This document shows, piece by piece, positions 1 to 8,813 of a stretch of 64,000 bases of DNA. The position numbers and the translations under genes were made by a program. Location: assembly GCA_910586565.1 (NCBI GenBank), contig CAJUIT010000011.1, forward strand, positions 1 to 64,000, given 5' to 3'. This stretch comes from an uncultured Muribaculaceae bacterium. GTDB lineage: Bacteria > Bacteroidota > Bacteroidia > Bacteroidales > Muribaculaceae. The notes below the pieces were generated by a model, which was given only the letters and a program-made list of their open reading frames with translations, was not told where the DNA came from and searched no databases. How positions within the stretch are numbered: position 1 is the first letter of the stretch; each line of letters begins with the position of its first letter.

Positions 1-53
1 CAACGACCCCCTGATTAACAGTCAGGTGCTCTAACCAACTGAGCTACTGAAGC
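1..53 (-). tRNA. tRNA-Asn (GTT), 3' part outside the window
   Basis: Read on the minus strand, the sequence begins with a 7-nt acceptor arm (GCTTCAG), then T8-A9, a D-arm with the usual AGCTCAGTTGGTTAGAGC pattern, and an anticodon arm CCTGA-CTGTTAA-TCAGG. The loop places GTT at positions 34-36, which reads asparagine codons. The T-arm and 3' acceptor strand lie beyond base 1, so the gene is cut by the window edge. Confidence 0.93.
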
Positions 54-228
54 AAATTCTCATCGCGTAGCGCCCTCCGGCGCTTCCGGGCTAACCCCTG
101 TTTCGGGATTTGCGATGCAAAATTACGTCACTTTTTTCAATTACGCAACATTTGGCGCATTTTTTTTGACTATTAAGCGCGGCAAGGAAATATTTTGGCT
201 TTTAATTAAAGAAATAAATCCTTAATAG

Positions 229-259
229 TTGTGAAGATGGTGAATGTTTGCTAATTTTG
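229..259 (+). promoter_or_regulatory. Candidate promoter of the frd operon
   Basis: TAATTTTG at 252-259 fits the Bacteroidetes -7 consensus TAnnTTTG, with a TTG at 229-231 spaced 20 bp upstream as a weak -33 element. This predicts a leader of roughly 110 nt before frdC. The remainder of the gap from 54 to 378 is AT-rich and shows no gene. Confidence 0.5.
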
Positions 260-378
260 CAGCTTGAGGAGGTGTGGAGGTTGGCGCATGGAATGTGCGC
301 GCCCCGCGGCTTCTGCAGTCCCGGAAAAAGACAATACTCAAACAATAACAACTTAATAACCTTAAAATCAAAACATTT

Positions 379-1371
379 ATGTGGTTAACATCCTCATCCG
401 TAGGTAGGAAGGTTGTAATGGCCCTCACGGGTGCCTTCCTTGTCCTATTCGTGACGTTTCACGCATTGATGAACGGAGTTGCTCTGTTTTGGCCCTCGGC
501 TTACAACGTGGTTTGTGAGTTCCTCGGTGCCAACTGGTATGCCCTGGTGGGAACTTTGATTCTTGCCGCCGGCTTCGTGCTCCACATCATCTATGCCACC
601 TGGCTCACAGTGCAGAACCGCAAGGCCCGCGGTGTTGAACGCTATGCAGTGACAACCCGCCCCAAGCAGGTTGAATGGTCGTCGAAAAACATGCTGGTTC
701 TCGGCATCGTTGTTCTGGCATTCCTCGTGTTCCACCTCATTCAGTTCTGGGCAAAGATGCAGTTTGCCGAAATCTGCGAGTTCGACGTTGTCGACAGCGT
801 TTCGGGTGAAAGCGTGCCTGCCGCTGCCGGCACATGGTTCCTCGAAATCGCCTTCCGTCAGCCCCTCACCCTCCCCATCTACCTCATCGGTTTCATCGCC
901 CTGTGGTTCCACATGACCCACGGTTTCTGGTCGATGATGCAGACTGTAGGCTGGGATAACGACACATGGATGAAGCGCCTCAAATGCATCGGCAATGCGT
1001 GGACAACCGTTGTTGTTGCCCTCTTCGTGGCCGAGGCAATCGTGTTCACCGTTCAGGCCAACCGCAACACCTACACCACCTGCCCCAAACTCATCAACCA
1101 GTATGAGGCTATGGCAGCCGAAGGGAAAGCTGCATTTATCGAGGGTTGCGCCGCAACCACCGATTGCTGCGAAGCCGAGGCTGAATGCGCCGGCAAAGCC
1201 GAGTGCAACAAGGCCGTGTGTGGCGAAGGCAAATGCGAGATGCAGTGCAACGAAGGTTGCATCGAAGCCAACTGCGCCCAGGGCAGCTGCAACAACGAAG
1301 GCTGCACCAACGGCTGCGCTCCCGCCGCTGCCGAAACAGTGACTGTCGCAACTGAAACTATCACCGAATAA
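379..1371 (+). CDS. frdC: Fumarate reductase/succinate dehydrogenase cytochrome b subunit with Cys-rich C-terminal tail
   Basis: This is the di-haem cytochrome b membrane anchor that links the FrdAB catalytic dimer to menaquinone in the inner membrane. Residues 1-230 contain about five hydrophobic helices with histidines placed for haem ligation (for example FHALMNG near the N-terminus, the HMTHGFWS segment). Its position just before frdA and frdB matches the frdCAB order of Bacteroides. The protein is 330 residues, about 100 longer than usual: after the last helix, residues 235-313 carry 14 cysteines, 13 of them within residues 257-313 at spacings of mostly 4-5, and the chain ends in a low-complexity Ala/Thr/Glu stretch. 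That tail follows the last membrane segment, is not part of the known family fold, and could bind metal or form disulfides. Confidence 0.93.
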   Translation: MWLTSSSVGRKVVMALTGAFLVLFVTFHALMNGVALFWPSAYNVVCEFLGANWYALVGTLILAAGFVLHIIYATWLTVQNRKARGVERYAVTTRPKQVEWSSKNMLVLGIVVLAFLVFHLIQFWAKMQFAEICEFDVVDSVSGESVPAAAGTWFLEIAFRQPLTLPIYLIGFIALWFHMTHGFWSMMQTVGWDNDTWMKRLKCIGNAWTTVVVALFVAEAIVFTVQANRNTYTTCPKLINQYEAMAAEGKAAFIEGCAATTDCCEAEAECAGKAECNKAVCGEGKCEMQCNEGCIEANCAQGSCNNEGCTNGCAPAAAETVTVATETITE

Positions 1372-1385
1372 ATCACATTTCAGAT

Positions 1386-3413
1386 ATGGCCGATATTAAA
1401 AAACTCGAGGGAATGATCGACTCGACCCCGATCATGAAGGACTATGCCGACATTGAATCGTCGAAGCTCCCCGAATTTCAAATAGATTCAAAAATTCCCG
1501 AAGGTCCCGTAGCTGAAAAGTGGACCAACTATAAAGCACACCAGAAACTCGTAAACCCCGCCAACAAGCGTCACCTCGACATCATCGTTGTGGGCACCGG
1601 TCTGGCAGGCGCTTCAGCCGCCTCTACCCTCGGCGAGCTCGGTTTCAACGTGCTCAACTTCTGCATCCAGGATAGCCCCCGCCGCGCACACTCAATCGCC
1701 GCACAGGGTGGTATCAATGCAGCTAAGGATTATCAGAACGACGGTGACTCGGTTTACCGCCTGTTCTACGACACCGTGAAGGGTGGTGACTTCCGCTCGC
1801 GCGAAGCCAACGTTTATCGTCTGGCCGAGGTGTCGAACAACATCATCGACCAGTGCGTTGCACAGGGCGTTCCCTTCGCCCGCGAATATGGCGGTCTGCT
1901 GGCCAACCGTTCGTTCGGTGGCGCACAGGTGAGCCGCACATTCTATGCCAAGGGTCAGACCGGCCAGCAGCTGCTGCTCGGCGCCTACGCATCGCTCAAC
2001 CGCCAGATTAAGAAAGGCACCGTTAAGAGCTACAACCGTCGTGAGATGCTCGACATCGTGATGATCGACGGCCGCGCCCGCGGTGTGATCATGCGCAACC
2101 TCATCACCGGCGAGCTCGAACGCTACGCCGCCCACGCCGTGGTGCTTGCCACCGGCGGCTACGGACGTGCGTTCTTCCTGAGCACCAACGCTATGGGTTG
2201 CAACGGCTCGGCTGCCGTGCAGGCATTCAAGAAGGGTGCCTACCTGGCCAACCTCGCCTTCACCCAGATTCACCCCACCTGCATCCCCGTTCACGGCGAG
2301 GACCAGAGCAAGCTCACCCTCATGAGCGAGTCGCTGCGTAACGACGGCCGCATTTGGGTGCCCAAAAAGAAAGAAGATGCCGAAGCTATCCGCGCCGGCA
2401 AGAAGAAACCCACCGATATCCCCGACGAGGACCGCGACTTCTACCTCGAACGCCGCTATCCCGCCTTCGGTAACCTCTGCCCCCGCGACATCGCTTCGCG
2501 TGCCGCCAAGGAGCGTTGCGACGCCGGCTACGGTGTGGGAACGGGCAACGCCGTTTATCTCGACTTCAAATATGCAATCGAGCGCCTGGGCGCCGACGTG
2601 GTCCGCGACCGCTACGGCAACCTGTTCGACATGTATCAGATGATTTCGGACGATAACCCCTACGAAACCCCCATGATGATTTTCCCCGCCAGCCACTACA
2701 CAATGGGCGGCATCTGGGTTGACTACGAACTGCAGACATCAATCAAGGGCCTCTTCGCCATCGGTGAATGTAACTTCTCCGACCACGGCGCAAACCGCCT
2801 GGGTGCTTCGGCGCTGATGCAGGGTCTGGCCGACGGCTATTTCGTGCTCCCCTACACAATGCAGAACTACCTCAGCGACCAAATCAAGGTTCCCCACTTC
2901 TCCACCGACACCCCCGAGTTCGACGAAGCCGAGAAGGGTGTGCGCGACCGCATCGCCCGCCTCATGGCAATCAAGGGCACCAAGTCGCCCGACCAGCTCC
3001 ACAAGAAGCTCGGCCACGTGATGTGGAACCTCGTGGGTATGGGCCGCACACTGCAGAGCCTCGTTAAGGCTGTTGACGAAATCGCCAAAGTGCGCGAGGA
3101 ATTCTACAACGACCTGCGCATCGTGGGCAACGCCGACGACCTCAACACCGAGCTTGAAAAAGCACTGCGCCTTGAGGACTTCCTTGTTATCGCCAAGATG
3201 ATGGCTATCGACGCTCTTCACCGCAACGAATCGTGCGGCGCACACTTCCGCGAGGAATACCAGACCCCCGACGGCGAGGCTGCCCGTAACGACAAGGACT
3301 ACATGTATGTGGGTTGCTGGAAGTACATGGGCGAGAACGAACGCCCCGTGCTGCTCAAAGAGCCCCTCAACTATGAGTCAATCAAGGTTCAGACCCGTAA
3401 CTACAAATCGTAA
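1386..3413 (+). CDS. frdA: Fumarate reductase/succinate dehydrogenase flavoprotein subunit
   Basis: The FAD-containing catalytic subunit interconverts fumarate and succinate; in anaerobic Bacteroidales it works mainly as the terminal fumarate reductase. An N-terminal dinucleotide-binding motif (VVGTGLAG, residues 68-75) and the HSIAAQGGINAA block with the flavin-linking His102 are clear. Later blocks such as the HPTC segment and the ECNFSDHGANRLGASALMQ segment are typical of the family. The length, 675 residues, is normal for the Bacteroidetes type. It starts 14 nt after frdC and is followed by a 81-nt spacer with a GC-rich hairpin before frdB. Confidence 0.97.
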   Translation: MADIKKLEGMIDSTPIMKDYADIESSKLPEFQIDSKIPEGPVAEKWTNYKAHQKLVNPANKRHLDIIVVGTGLAGASAASTLGELGFNVLNFCIQDSPRRAHSIAAQGGINAAKDYQNDGDSVYRLFYDTVKGGDFRSREANVYRLAEVSNNIIDQCVAQGVPFAREYGGLLANRSFGGAQVSRTFYAKGQTGQQLLLGAYASLNRQIKKGTVKSYNRREMLDIVMIDGRARGVIMRNLITGELERYAAHAVVLATGGYGRAFFLSTNAMGCNGSAAVQAFKKGAYLANLAFTQIHPTCIPVHGEDQSKLTLMSESLRNDGRIWVPKKKEDAEAIRAGKKKPTDIPDEDRDFYLERRYPAFGNLCPRDIASRAAKERCDAGYGVGTGNAVYLDFKYAIERLGADVVRDRYGNLFDMYQMISDDNPYETPMMIFPASHYTMGGIWVDYELQTSIKGLFAIGECNFSDHGANRLGASALMQGLADGYFVLPYTMQNYLSDQIKVPHFSTDTPEFDEAEKGVRDRIARLMAIKGTKSPDQLHKKLGHVMWNLVGMGRTLQSLVKAVDEIAKVREEFYNDLRIVGNADDLNTELEKALRLEDFLVIAKMMAIDALHRNESCGAHFREEYQTPDGEAARNDKDYMYVGCWKYMGENERPVLLKEPLNYESIKVQTRNYKS

Positions 3414-3436
3414 GAAACCACGTTTAGGCCGCCGTG

Positions 3437-3457
3437 CGGCCCGCATGTCGCGGGCCG
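3437..3457 (+). other. Intercistronic GC-rich hairpin between frdA and frdB
   Basis: The arms CGGCCCGC and GCGGGCCG form a perfect 8-bp stem with a 5-nt ATGTC loop inside the frdA-frdB spacer. No T-run follows, so it is unlikely to be an intrinsic terminator; a role in mRNA processing or stability, or relation to a small palindromic repeat, is inference. Confidence 0.5.
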
Positions 3458-3494
3458 GGCGGAAGCCAACACCAGATAACTCGGAACATCAATT

Positions 3495-4250
3495 ATGGAA
3501 CATACAATCAATGTAAATTTGAAGATTTGGCGTCAGCGTGGTCCCAAAGAACCCGGCAAGTTCGTCAAATATCGCGTAGAGAACGTGTCGACCGGCAGCT
3601 CGTTCCTCGAGATGCTCGACATGCTCAACCAGCAGCTCGTCGACAAGGGTGAGGAACCCGTAGTGTTCGACAGCGACTGCCGCGAAGGCATCTGCGGCAT
3701 GTGCTCGCTCTATGTCAACGGTCACCCCCACGGTCCCGTTCAGGGCATCACCACCTGCCAGCTCCACATGCGCAAATTCCACAACGAGGAGGAAATCACC
3801 ATCGAACCGTGGCGTTCGGCTGCCTTCCCCGTTGTTCGCGACCTTATGGTTAACCGCAACGCTTTCGACCAGATTCAGCAGGCCGGCGGCTATGTTTCGT
3901 TCAACTGCGGCGGTGCCCCCGACGCCAACAACCTCCCCATCTCGAAGGAGATTGCCGACGAAGCTATGGACTCGGCAACCTGCATCGGTTGCGGCGCCTG
4001 CGTTGCAGCTTGCAAGAATGGCTCGGCAATGCTCTTTGTGAGCGCCAAGGTGAGCCAGTTCGCTCTGCTTCCCCAGGGTCAGGTGGAACGCGCCCGTCGC
4101 GCCCGCGCTATGGTGAGCAAGATGGACGAGCTCGGCTTCGGTAACTGCACCAACACCGGTGCCTGCGCCGCCGAGTGCCCCAAGAACATCTCGCTGAGCA
4201 ACATCGCACGTCTCAACCGCGAGTTCATCAAAGCAAAGCTCAAAGACTAA
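3495..4250 (+). CDS. frdB: Fumarate reductase/succinate dehydrogenase iron-sulfur subunit
   Basis: This subunit carries electrons between FrdA and the membrane cytochrome. The N-terminal [2Fe-2S] ferredoxin-type domain shows Cys62, Cys67, Cys70 and Cys88 (pattern DCREGICGMC). The C-terminal domain has CIGCGACVAAC (Cys163, 166, 169, 173) and CTNTGACAAECPKN (Cys218, 224, 228), the ligands for the [4Fe-4S] and [3Fe-4S] clusters. The length of 251 residues is usual. It is the last gene of the operon; a strong terminator begins 17 nt after the stop codon. Confidence 0.97.
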   Translation: MEHTINVNLKIWRQRGPKEPGKFVKYRVENVSTGSSFLEMLDMLNQQLVDKGEEPVVFDSDCREGICGMCSLYVNGHPHGPVQGITTCQLHMRKFHNEEEITIEPWRSAAFPVVRDLMVNRNAFDQIQQAGGYVSFNCGGAPDANNLPISKEIADEAMDSATCIGCGACVAACKNGSAMLFVSAKVSQFALLPQGQVERARRARAMVSKMDELGFGNCTNTGACAAECPKNISLSNIARLNREFIKAKLKD

Positions 4251-4266
4251 TCTCATTGAGATAAAA

Positions 4267-4314
4267 CAAAACCACGCCCGCGCAATTGCATTTGCGCGGG
4301 CGTGGTTTTGTTTT
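4267..4314 (+). terminator. Intrinsic terminator of the frd operon
   Basis: A perfect 19-bp stem (arms 4267-4285 and 4292-4310) with a 6-nt loop is followed by a short T-rich stretch. Its placement just after frdB and the A-run before and T-run after suggest it can act on both strands. Confidence 0.9.
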
Positions 4315-4471
4315 CAGTTTTATAGTTTTAAGTTTTTAGAGGCTGCGCGGAAGTTTTTAGAGCCGTTCGGCGCAGCCGCACGTAGAGCCGCCATACATGG
4401 CGGCTTGATGTGGTGGCCGTCAGCGGCTTTGAGGACTTTAATGCCGTTGAGGCCTTTAGGGTTTTAACGCG
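4313..4471 (+). repeat. Composite intergenic repeat, copy 1
   Basis: Three modules are present in order. Module A is a run of cAGTTTTtAg units (about 4313-4341). Module B is a palindromic core, CGTAGAGCCGCCATACATGG followed by CGGCTT (4381-4406), preceded by a small TTCGGCGCAGCCG hairpin. Module C is a stretch of ctTTaAgGnCgTTnA-type units (about 4429-4471). The same modules recur near 10.25, 27.9, 49.4 and 57.8 kb. The block fills most of the gap after the frd terminator; no gene is seen in it. Confidence 0.8.
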
Positions 4472-4611
4472 GAGCCGGGGCGACGAAAAGGGGCGGTAGA
4501 TTTGGAGATGTGGCGGGGGGATGCTATCTTTGCGGTTAGAAAGTATCGACCGGTTCGGCCGGTCAGAATCGCATGGCAAATCTTACATCATTCACTTATC
4601 GGGGAGGAATA

Positions 4612-5010
4612 GTGCGTTTTATATCTATAGCCGTCATGGCTTTGACGTTGACGACGCTCACTGCTTGCGGCGGGATGTCGAAACGTGAAAAGAGCATGAT
4701 AGGGAAATATTATATCCCTGCTGTTTCCGACACCCATCCGCTGCTGGAACTGTCGGCCGACCGCCAGTCGGTAATGAGGGCTATCCGTCCCGGAGAGCTT
4801 TCGTTCTATGTAGAGGGGGAATGGAAGGTGGAAAACGACTCCCTGATAATTGTGAACGACGCTTCGAGCATCACCATCGAGGAGGGTGATCCCGCGCTGG
4901 TGGGTACGGTTGCCGAGCGCGTTGCCTATCCGATTTTAGGGTACGACGAAACCACGTTGCGCATCGAGCGCCACGGGGTTGTTTACGATTATCACCGGCG
5001 CGCCGACTGA
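4612..5010 (+). CDS. Small lipoprotein, unknown function
   Basis: I chose the GTG at 4612 because GGGGAGGAA lies just upstream and the protein then begins directly with a lipoprotein signal (MRFISIAVMALTLTTLTAC); an in-frame ATG at 4573 would add 13 polar residues. The predicted mature lipoprotein of about 115 residues is rich in beta-type sequence with a W-K-V-E-N-D-S-L-I-I stretch like lipocalin-like or copper-resistance small lipoproteins, but I do not recognise a family. It precedes a second small lipoprotein by 46 nt, so they are probably co-transcribed. Confidence 0.75.
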   Translation: MRFISIAVMALTLTTLTACGGMSKREKSMIGKYYIPAVSDTHPLLELSADRQSVMRAIRPGELSFYVEGEWKVENDSLIIVNDASSITIEEGDPALVGTVAERVAYPILGYDETTLRIERHGVVYDYHRRAD

Positions 5011-5056
5011 AACAAATGATGGAGCCACCGGTTTAATTTGACCAGCTACTTGACAG

Positions 5057-5572
5057 ATGAAACTAAGATATAGAAAATCACTCGGGCTTATGCGTTGCAT
5101 CCCCCTTGCGTTGGCAGCTGCCTTTGGCGTTGCTGCAGCTTCGTGTGGCGGCAGCCACGACGTTGATATCGACGCATGTCTGGAGGAAGCGTCGGATGCC
5201 ATTGGCGAAGATGACTACGGGCGGGGACAGTTGATTTGCGACGATTTGTTTGCAATGGTTTCTGGTGCCGATTCGGTGCGATTCACCGAAATGCAAGCCG
5301 GCGAGCTGGGTATCCTCTACATGCGCTTGTCGGAACATGTGCGTGAGGAGGAGAATATCGCCGACGCCACCCAGTGTGTGCGCTATGCCTTCCGATTGTC
5401 AAACGATTCGCTCAAAGCCTTTGCCGTGGCGCTCCCGCTCGACGACGTGCGCCATTTCGTGTTGTTGCGCCGCATCGGCCTGTCAATCGACAACCCCGTT
5501 GACCTTGCCGACACCGACATGACGCACACCGAGGACAGCATCTACACCGATAACCCCACCCACAATCATTGA
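5057..5572 (+). CDS. Small lipoprotein, unknown function
   Basis: The N-terminus has a basic stretch, a hydrophobic core and a lipobox ending AAASC near residue 31, so the mature protein should be lipid-anchored. The rest is acidic and mostly helical-looking, with many Asp and Glu, and the His-rich end reads TDNPTHNH. No family is recognised. A shorter start at the Met of MRCIPLALAAAF is possible. The next gene begins 6 nt downstream, suggesting one transcript. Confidence 0.75.
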   Translation: MKLRYRKSLGLMRCIPLALAAAFGVAAASCGGSHDVDIDACLEEASDAIGEDDYGRGQLICDDLFAMVSGADSVRFTEMQAGELGILYMRLSEHVREEENIADATQCVRYAFRLSNDSLKAFAVALPLDDVRHFVLLRRIGLSIDNPVDLADTDMTHTEDSIYTDNPTHNH

Positions 5573-5578
5573 CAGCAG

Positions 5579-5917
5579 ATGGATTGGAAAGCATCGCTCG
5601 AAGCGTTAAAAAACGAATTGCCCCAGGGGGAGGAGACTCCTGCCGCCGAGGCTGCCGAACCGACTGACGCCGCACCCGCCAAGCAGCCGCGACTCGACAT
5701 TGTGCTTGACCGCAAAGGGCGCAAGGGGAAGGATGCCACCATTATCGCCGGTTTCACACTCGATGATGCCGAAGTGGCGGCCATAGCCGGGCGCCTCAAG
5801 CAGAAACTCGGCACCGGAGGGTCGGCGCGCGGTGGCGAAATCCTCATTCAGGGCGACAAGCGCCGCCAGGTGCTCGATGCTCTTGTGGCGATGGGCTTCA
5901 AGGCCCGCATCATATAA
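5579..5917 (+). CDS. yciH: SUI1/YciH-family (eIF1-like) protein
   Basis: The C-terminal 75 residues match the SUI1 fold shared by eukaryotic initiation factor eIF1 and bacterial YciH: an RKGRKGKDATIIAGF segment, then a helix and the GGEILIQGDKRRQVLDALVAMGFKA pattern. In E. coli YciH has been linked to initiation fidelity and stress translation control; the role here is inference. The first 40 residues are an Ala/Glu/Pro-rich linker. At 112 residues it has the usual length. Confidence 0.88.
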   Translation: MDWKASLEALKNELPQGEETPAAEAAEPTDAAPAKQPRLDIVLDRKGRKGKDATIIAGFTLDDAEVAAIAGRLKQKLGTGGSARGGEILIQGDKRRQVLDALVAMGFKARII

Positions 5918-6058
5918 GGGGAACAAAATTAAAGAGGTTGTTATTTGCCAATCTCCAAACGCGTCTCGAAGTCGGCCTGTAAATAGCTGTTTGCACCGCC
6001 ACCGGAGCAACAAACACGGCGTTTAAGGCGTTTTTAAAGGGTATTATCCCGTTTTGCC

Positions 6059-6673
6059 ATGAAAAACTATAAAATGTATGCCAGCAGCATCAACGACCGC
6101 TATCTCGAAGAAATATGCGCGTTGTTGAAAAAGGGTGGAGTGATCGTCTATCCCACCGATTCGATGTATGCCATCGGTTGCGACGCGCTCAACAACCGTG
6201 CCGTTGAGAAAGTGTGCCGAATCAAGGGGATAAATCCCGCCAAGCAGCGCCTGTCGATGGTGTGTGCCGACATGTCGCAGGGGAGTGAGTTCGCCCGCAT
6301 CGACAACGAAGCGTTCAGGGTGCTGAAAGGCAATCTGCCGGGTCCGTTCACATTCATTCTTCCTGCATCAACCAAACTTGCAAAAGCATTCAAGGGGCGA
6401 CATGAGGTGGGGTTGCGTGTGCCCGACAACGAAATAGCCCGCCGACTTGCCGAGGAGCTTGGCAACCCTATTCTCAGTGCCACAGCCGAGTGGGAGGGTG
6501 CCGACGACGAGGAGCTTTCGCGTCCCGAGGATGTGGCACTCCATTTTGAGAGCGAAGTCGATGCCTTTGTCGACGGCGGGGCAGTGCCGGCACGACCCAC
6601 CGCAGTGGTTTCCCTGCTCGATTCATCCTCCCCCGAAATAATCCGCGAAGGCCCTGTGGCGCTCGATGCCTGA
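6059..6673 (+). CDS. YrdC/Sua5-family protein, probable L-threonylcarbamoyladenylate synthase or YciO-like
   Basis: The protein has the YrdC-like fold markers: GGVIVYPTDSMYAIGCDA (nucleotide and threonine site), RIKGINPAKQRLSMVC, and the LPGPFTFILPAS motif. TsaC-type enzymes make threonylcarbamoyl-AMP for the t6A37 modification of ANN-decoding tRNAs. At 204 residues it lacks the extra Sua5 domain. The KG-x4-K-x-R-LS spacing also fits the YciO subgroup, whose function is less certain. A 141-nt gap without obvious signals separates it from the SUI1-like gene. Confidence 0.85.
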   Translation: MKNYKMYASSINDRYLEEICALLKKGGVIVYPTDSMYAIGCDALNNRAVEKVCRIKGINPAKQRLSMVCADMSQGSEFARIDNEAFRVLKGNLPGPFTFILPASTKLAKAFKGRHEVGLRVPDNEIARRLAEELGNPILSATAEWEGADDEELSRPEDVALHFESEVDAFVDGGAVPARPTAVVSLLDSSSPEIIREGPVALDA

Positions 6674-6772
6674 CCGGCACCGCCGGATTCTCCACCTGGG
6701 CAATTGTTAACGGAGCCTGGGCAATCAGTCGTCATAAAGGGTGAGTAATCATAACCAATCAAATTTTTTTAC

Positions 6773-8794
6773 ATGAAACTACCGGCACTCCTCCGAAATT
6801 GTGTGGCGTGGGCAGGTTGCGTATTTCTATGCGGCCCGATGCTTTGTGCAGCCACAGGAACCGAACCTGTCAATAACCGCGCACCTCTTGTGTCGGTGCC
6901 CTATTCGGTATTGCCGCTCGGCGATGTGAAGGCAAAAGGGTGGTTGCGTGAGATGCTTGAAAGGCAGCGCACGGGGAGCACCGGCCGGCTCGATGAGCTT
7001 TATCCCGAAGTGATGGGAGCCCGCAACGGGTGGCTCGGCGGTGACGGCGACCAATGGGAGCGTGGCCCTTATTGGATTGACGGGCTGCTGCCGCTGGCCT
7101 ATATTCTCGATGATGATTCATTGAAACAGAAAGTGCAACCGTGGGTGGAATGGGCTTTGGCGAGTCAGAAACCCCACGGGTCGTTCGGCCCCGAGGTCGA
7201 CCTCCCTTACGAGGACGGGTTGCAGCGCGACATGACTCTTGACTGGTGGCCGCGCATGGTGGTGCTGAAGATTCTGCGTCAGTACTATTCAGCCACAGGC
7301 GATGAGCGGGTGATTGATTTCATGACACGCTATTTCCACCATCAGCTCGCAGTGCTTCCGCAGGCACCCCTGGGTCACTGGACATATTGGGGTGAATATC
7401 GCGAGGCCGACAACCTCATGGCGGTCTATTGGCTCTACAACATAACCGGCGATGACAAACTGCTTGAACTCGCCGACTTGCTGCATAAACAGGGTGTGGA
7501 TTTCACCCACATGTTTCTTGAGACCAATGCCATGCGGCAGTTCAAAAGTATTCATTGCGTGAATCTTGCGCAAGGGCTAAAGGAGCCGGTAATCTACTAC
7601 CAGCAGCATCCCGAGCAGCGCTATCTCGATGCCGTTGACAAGGGGTTCTCCGACCTCATGACCTACAACGGACAGCCGCAGGGGATGTATGGGGGTGACG
7701 AGCATCTGCATGGAGCCGGCCACACGCAGGGCTCGGAGCTATGTTCGGCCGTGGAGCTGATGTTCTCGTTGGAGAACATGATGCTCGTAACCGGCGACGT
7801 GCGCTGGATGGACCACCTTGAAAAGGTGGCCTACAATGCTCTCCCCACCCAGATTTCCGACGATTTCATGACCAAGCAGTATTTTCAGCAGCCCAATCAG
7901 GTGAAAATCACCGTGGGGATGCACAACTTTTATGAAGATTACTACCATGCCGGCACCGATATTGTGTTTGGCGAGCGCTCAGGCTTCCCCTGCTGTTACT
8001 CCAACATGCATCAGGGATGGCCGAAATTCACCCACAGCACATGGGCACGCAGTGCCGACGGCGGTTTGGCTGCTTTGGTTTATGCTCCCACCGAGGTGAC
8101 AGCCCTGTTGCCGGGCGATGTGAGGGTTACCGTTGCAGAGGAAACCTGCTATCCGATGGACGATGTGGTTCGCTTCAAAGTTGGTGTGGAGAGTGGAAAG
8201 GCGCGGTTCCCGTTGCATCTGCGGGTGCCCCAATGGTGCGACAGTGCCGAGGTGGTTGTGAACGGCAAACCTGCCGGTGTGGCAGCAATGGCCGGAACGA
8301 TGGCTGTGCTTAACCGTGAATGGACCGACGGCGATGAGGTGACACTAACCATGCCTATGAAAGTGAAAGCCGTAGAGGGCTTTGAAAAAGGCCTTAGCGT
8401 TGAACGTGGCCCGTTGGTCTATGCCTTAAAAATGAATGAGACGGTTGTGCCATGCACTTTCGAGGGGGATGCGGGCCGCCGTTTCGGCAAACACTACAAT
8501 GAGGTGCATTCCGACTCAAAGTGGAACTATGGCTTGTTCCCCGCCTCTATTAGTGAGGCCACGGTTGTTGTTGACAAGGAAAAACAGCGGTTGCCGTTCT
8601 TCTGGAACAGCGGCAGCGCACCCGTTGAAATCAAGGTTAAAGGTAAGGAAATCCCATCATGGGGACTTTACAATGAGATGGCCGGCCCGCTCCCGGTATC
8701 CCCCTCCCATCCCGAAACTCCGGTGGAGGAGCTTACCTTGATTCCCTACGGTTGCACCACCCTCCGCGTTTCAGTGTTCCCGCAGGTCGACTGA
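6773..8794 (+). CDS. GH127-type (DUF1680) glycoside hydrolase, probable beta-L-arabinofuranosidase
   Basis: An exported protein (signal peptide of about 26 residues) with an (alpha/alpha)6-barrel followed by beta-sandwich domains, 673 residues, normal for the family. The zinc-thiolate site of GH127/GH146 enzymes is readable: Glu322 and Cys324 (SELC) plus the adjacent Cys407-Cys408 pair (FPCCYSN), matching E338/C340/C417/C418 of the characterised Bifidobacterium enzyme. The substrate is probably a beta-linked L-arabinofuranose, but related families act on other pentoses. It stands alone, convergent with the flippase gene 19 nt away, and is not next to SusC/D genes. Confidence 0.88.
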   Translation: MKLPALLRNCVAWAGCVFLCGPMLCAATGTEPVNNRAPLVSVPYSVLPLGDVKAKGWLREMLERQRTGSTGRLDELYPEVMGARNGWLGGDGDQWERGPYWIDGLLPLAYILDDDSLKQKVQPWVEWALASQKPHGSFGPEVDLPYEDGLQRDMTLDWWPRMVVLKILRQYYSATGDERVIDFMTRYFHHQLAVLPQAPLGHWTYWGEYREADNLMAVYWLYNITGDDKLLELADLLHKQGVDFTHMFLETNAMRQFKSIHCVNLAQGLKEPVIYYQQHPEQRYLDAVDKGFSDLMTYNGQPQGMYGGDEHLHGAGHTQGSELCSAVELMFSLENMMLVTGDVRWMDHLEKVAYNALPTQISDDFMTKQYFQQPNQVKITVGMHNFYEDYYHAGTDIVFGERSGFPCCYSNMHQGWPKFTHSTWARSADGGLAALVYAPTEVTALLPGDVRVTVAEETCYPMDDVVRFKVGVESGKARFPLHLRVPQWCDSAEVVVNGKPAGVAAMAGTMAVLNREWTDGDEVTLTMPMKVKAVEGFEKGLSVERGPLVYALKMNETVVPCTFEGDAGRRFGKHYNEVHSDSKWNYGLFPASISEATVVVDKEKQRLPFFWNSGSAPVEIKVKGKEIPSWGLYNEMAGPLPVSPSHPETPVEELTLIPYGCTTLRVSVFPQVD

Positions 8795-8813
8795 GAAGGA
8801 ATCGCCCAAACAG

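Noticed and set aside
1692..2696. 334-codon open frame on the minus strand within frdA
   Set aside because: Shadow of frdA, whose flavoprotein motifs are unmistakable.
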